Shown here: positions 5,874-7,051 of the stretch, one piece after another
Numbering within the stretch: the first letter of the stretch is position 1
How the letters are laid out: every line of letters starts with the position of its first letter
Assembly: GCA_015223015.1 (NCBI GenBank)
Contig: JADFWK010000167.1
Location: 1-7,051, forward strand
Origin: Pseudomonadota bacterium
Lineage (GTDB): Bacteria; Desulfobacterota; DSM-4660; Desulfatiglandales; B25-G16
Length of the DNA: 7,051 bases
Reading direction: 5' to 3'
The notes under the pieces: generated by a model
Told to the model about the DNA's origin: nothing
What the model saw: only the letters and a program-made list of their open reading frames with translations
The model's database searches: none
Program-made: the position numbers and the translations under genes

Positions 5874-5910
5874 TTTAGTCACTTTAGACACTTTAGCTCA
5901 CTTTAGGCAC
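5874..5910 (+). repeat. Four-unit TTTAG(N)CAC repeat array overlapping the glyQ stop codon
   Basis: Four consecutive units are visible: TTTAGTCAC (5874-5882), TTTAGACAC (5883-5891), TTTAGCTCAC (5892-5901) and TTTAGGCAC (5902-5910). The last unit runs into glyQ: the TAA stop (5903-5905) and the final Ala codon lie inside it. It is inverted relative to 5526-5548. Confidence 0.8.
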
Positions 5911-6793
5911 TCTCTCTCATCAGTGGATATCCCATTTCCTCCCTTTGGGTGAGATAATTTTTACAAACCAGCCGGGCCAGATTCCTTATCCGATCAATGT
6001 ATTTTGTCCTTTCCGCAACACTGATTGCCCCCCTCGCATCAAGGATATTGAAGATGTGAGAACATTTGAGGCAATAATCATATGCTGGCAGGACAATCCC
6101 TCTTTCGCTTATCCTTAGGGATTCCTGCTCACACATATCAAACATCTTTAAGAGCATGTCCACATCAGCAACTTCAAAACAATAGACAGAGTTTTCCCAT
6201 TCCCCTTTTTTATGGACATCCCCATAGGTAACCTTTTCATTCCACATAAGGTCGTAAACACTCTCTTTTTCTTGCAAATACATGGCGATTCTTTCTAACC
6301 CATAGGTTATTTCCACAGAAATCGGGTCCAGTCTGATGCTGCCTGCCAGTTGAAAATAGGTAAACTGGGTAATTTCCATGCCATCCAGCCACACCTCCCA
6401 TCCAAGACCTGATGCACCCAGGGTGGGGGATTCCCAGTCATCTTCCACAAAGCGTATATCATGCTCCAATGGATCTAGCCCCAAACTCTTTAGGCTTTCC
6501 AGATACATTTCCTGAATATCGAGAGGTGAGGGTTTGATAATCACCTGGTATTGATAATAATGGCCCAGCCGATTCGGATTCTCCCCGTACCTTCCATCTG
6601 TGGGTCTTCTCGAGGGTTCAACATATGCAACAGACCACGGTTCAGGACCCAATGTCCTCAAAAGCGTAGCGGGGTTGAAGGTCCCTGCCCCAACCTCCAG
6701 GTCATAGGGCTGCTGGATTATGCAGCCTTGTTCCGCCCAGAATCTCTCTAAGGCAATAACTAATTCTTGAAATGTCATAAAATCCTTGCTCAT
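5903..6793 (-). CDS. glyQ: Glycyl-tRNA synthetase alpha subunit
   Basis: Catalytic class II subunit of tetrameric glycyl-tRNA synthetase; it forms glycyl-adenylate and works with GlyS, encoded next downstream. From the ATG at 6793 it has 296 residues (family about 290-305). Motifs seen are [17 protein letters not shown] (27-43), the class II motif 2 region [17 protein letters not shown] (59-75), [10 protein letters not shown] (81-90), [17 protein letters not shown] (111-127), [18 protein letters not shown] (131-148) and motif 3 [13 protein letters not shown] (161-173). Ser128 stands where I recall Trp in many homologues (GAWGLGWE). The frame stays open upstream to 6961, but that part is GC-rich repeat DNA and is not included. 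ATG 6778 (MTFQEL) is an alternative start with AAGGA four bases upstream; 6793 has only GAAAGA very close to it. The C-terminal Ser-Ala and stop codon are encoded by the TTTAG repeat. Confidence 0.96.
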   Translation of the reverse strand: MSKDFMTFQELVIALERFWAEQGCIIQQPYDLEVGAGTFNPATLLRTLGPEPWSVAYVEPSRRPTDGRYGENPNRLGHYYQYQVIIKPSPLDIQEMYLESLKSLGLDPLEHDIRFVEDDWESPTLGASGLGWEVWLDGMEITQFTYFQLAGSIRLDPISVEITYGLERIAMYLQEKESVYDLMWNEKVTYGDVHKKGEWENSVYCFEVADVDMLLKMFDMCEQESLRISERGIVLPAYDYCLKCSHIFNILDARGAISVAERTKYIDRIRNLARLVCKNYLTQREEMGYPLMRESA

Positions 6794-6807
6794 TGTCTTT
6801 CGACCGT

Positions 6808-6822
6808 TGTTTCTCAGAAACA
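6808..6822. repeat. Small perfect palindrome TGTTTC-TCA-GAAACA
   Basis: A six-base stem around a three-base centre, 15 bases upstream of the glyQ ATG. It could be a leader hairpin or an operator half-site pair, or chance; nothing else supports a role. Confidence 0.3.
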
Positions 6823-6841
6823 GAATAAACTCAATGAAGCT

Positions 6842-6892
6842 CCCCGCAGCCCCGCAAGCGGGATCTTCGCTTTGCTCCGACAAGCTGCGGGG
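6842..6892 (-). repeat. 51-bp GC-rich hairpin repeat, copy 1
   Basis: Outer arms CCCCGCAGC (6842-6850) and GCTGCGGGG (6884-6892) pair perfectly. Inside is a second hairpin, CCCG-CAAG-CGGG (6851-6862). On the minus strand its loop is CTTG closed by G-C, the known stable CUUG tetraloop if transcribed. A single-stranded stretch of about 21 bases (6863-6883) completes the unit. It is 48/51 identical to 6999-7049 in the same orientation. Confidence 0.8.
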
Positions 6893-6907
6893 TATCAAGT
6901 CGGAATT

Positions 6908-6946
6908 CGCCGAAGCCAACCCGCCTTCGCTCTTCAAGCTTCGGCG
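6908..6946. repeat. Hairpin between the two 51-bp repeats
   Basis: CGCCGAAGC (6908-6916) pairs perfectly with GCTTCGGCG (6938-6946) around a 21-base loop. It lies between the two 51-bp copies, so the region upstream of glyQ holds three palindromes in a row. Confidence 0.65.
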
Positions 6947-6998
6947 CGTTCGCCCCGCCATCCCTGTCGAGCAGTAGCCTTTGGCGGAAGCTGATCAT

Positions 6999-7049
6999 CC
7001 CTGCAGCCCCGCAAGCGGGATCTTCGCTTTGCTCCGACAAGCTACAGGG
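6999..7049 (-). repeat. 51-bp GC-rich hairpin repeat, copy 2
   Basis: Arms CCCTGCAGC (6999-7007) and GCTACAGGG (7041-7049); the 33 bases between the arms are identical to copy 1. Of the three differences, two are a compensatory pair (C-G to T-A) and the third turns a pair into G-U on the minus strand only. The unit ends two bases from the window edge. Confidence 0.8.
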
Positions 7050-7051
7050 TG

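Larger units (their letters stand above)
5460..5902. other. glyQ-glyS intergenic region filled with nested inverted repeats
   Basis: These ~440 bases separate two genes that in many bacteria abut or overlap. No gene is visible; a minus-strand frame at 5594-5794 only runs through repeats. The arrangement is nested. TTTAG-type arrays lie at the outside (5526-5548 and 5874-5910, inverted relative to each other), AACC-type tracts lie inside them (5589-5617 and 5815-5843, also inverted), and a GC-rich hairpin lies in the middle (5697-5733). No terminator-like hairpin with a T-run was found on the glyQ-glyS strand, so read-through from glyQ to glyS remains plausible. Confidence 0.65.
6794..7051. 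other. Upstream region of glyQ, occupied by palindromic repeats; no gene seen
   Basis: Only about 48 bases of AT-rich unique sequence separate glyQ from a cluster of GC-rich palindromes that runs to the window edge. I see no convincing promoter in those 48 bases; TTGAGT on the minus strand has no matching -10. The promoter may therefore lie within or beyond the repeats. Confidence 0.5.

Noticed and set aside
6408..6412. Ser128 in GlyQ in place of the Trp I recall in GAWGLGWE as a sign of a defective enzyme
   Set aside because: All class II catalytic motifs are intact and small residues at this position probably occur in other lineages; an alignment would be needed.
6842..7049. Two direct repeats as the start of a CRISPR array
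   Set aside because: The repeats are 51 bp with an internal double hairpin, the spacing is 106 bp and filled with another palindrome, and only two copies are visible.

Overview
The window carries four complete housekeeping genes of a Gram-negative bacterium. In order they are lpxC (minus; lipid A synthesis), mltA (plus; peptidoglycan lytic transglycosylase lipoprotein), glyS (minus) and glyQ (minus), the beta and alpha subunits of the tetrameric glycyl-tRNA synthetase. LpxC plus an outer-membrane-type murein lipoprotein imply an outer membrane. The split GlyRS fits most proteobacteria-like lineages. The style of the intergenic repeats reminds me of Desulfobacterota (Deltaproteobacteria) genomes, but this is recollection, not a search.

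Layout: 1-341 is a gap downstream of lpxC with degenerate TTTAG-type repeats. lpxC (342-1265) and mltA (1856-3067) are divergent, separated by a ~590 bp spacer holding a candidate lpxC promoter, an interrupted inverted repeat and an AACC-type short repeat tract. mltA and glyS (3384-5459) converge. Between them sits a ~302 bp fold-back element with 20-bp terminal inverted repeats (19/20 matching), flanked by a perfect 9-bp direct repeat. glyS and glyQ (5903-6793) are co-oriented, as in the usual glyQS operon, but are separated by ~440 bp of nested inverted arrays of short repeats. Upstream of glyQ (6842-7049) is a cluster of GC-rich palindromes, including two nearly identical 51-bp copies.

No defence system, CRISPR array, tRNA, rRNA or new protein family is visible. 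The genes are ordinary; the interest lies in the intergenic DNA, where every gap is loaded with repeats. The best signal is the element at 3076-3377. Removing it and one copy of the 9-bp repeat restores a junction where the mltA and glyS stop codons lie 5 bp apart, so it looks like a clean insertion of a MITE-like element. The second is the paired 51-bp hairpin repeat upstream of glyQ, whose two copies differ in ways that preserve base pairing on the glyQ-sense strand.
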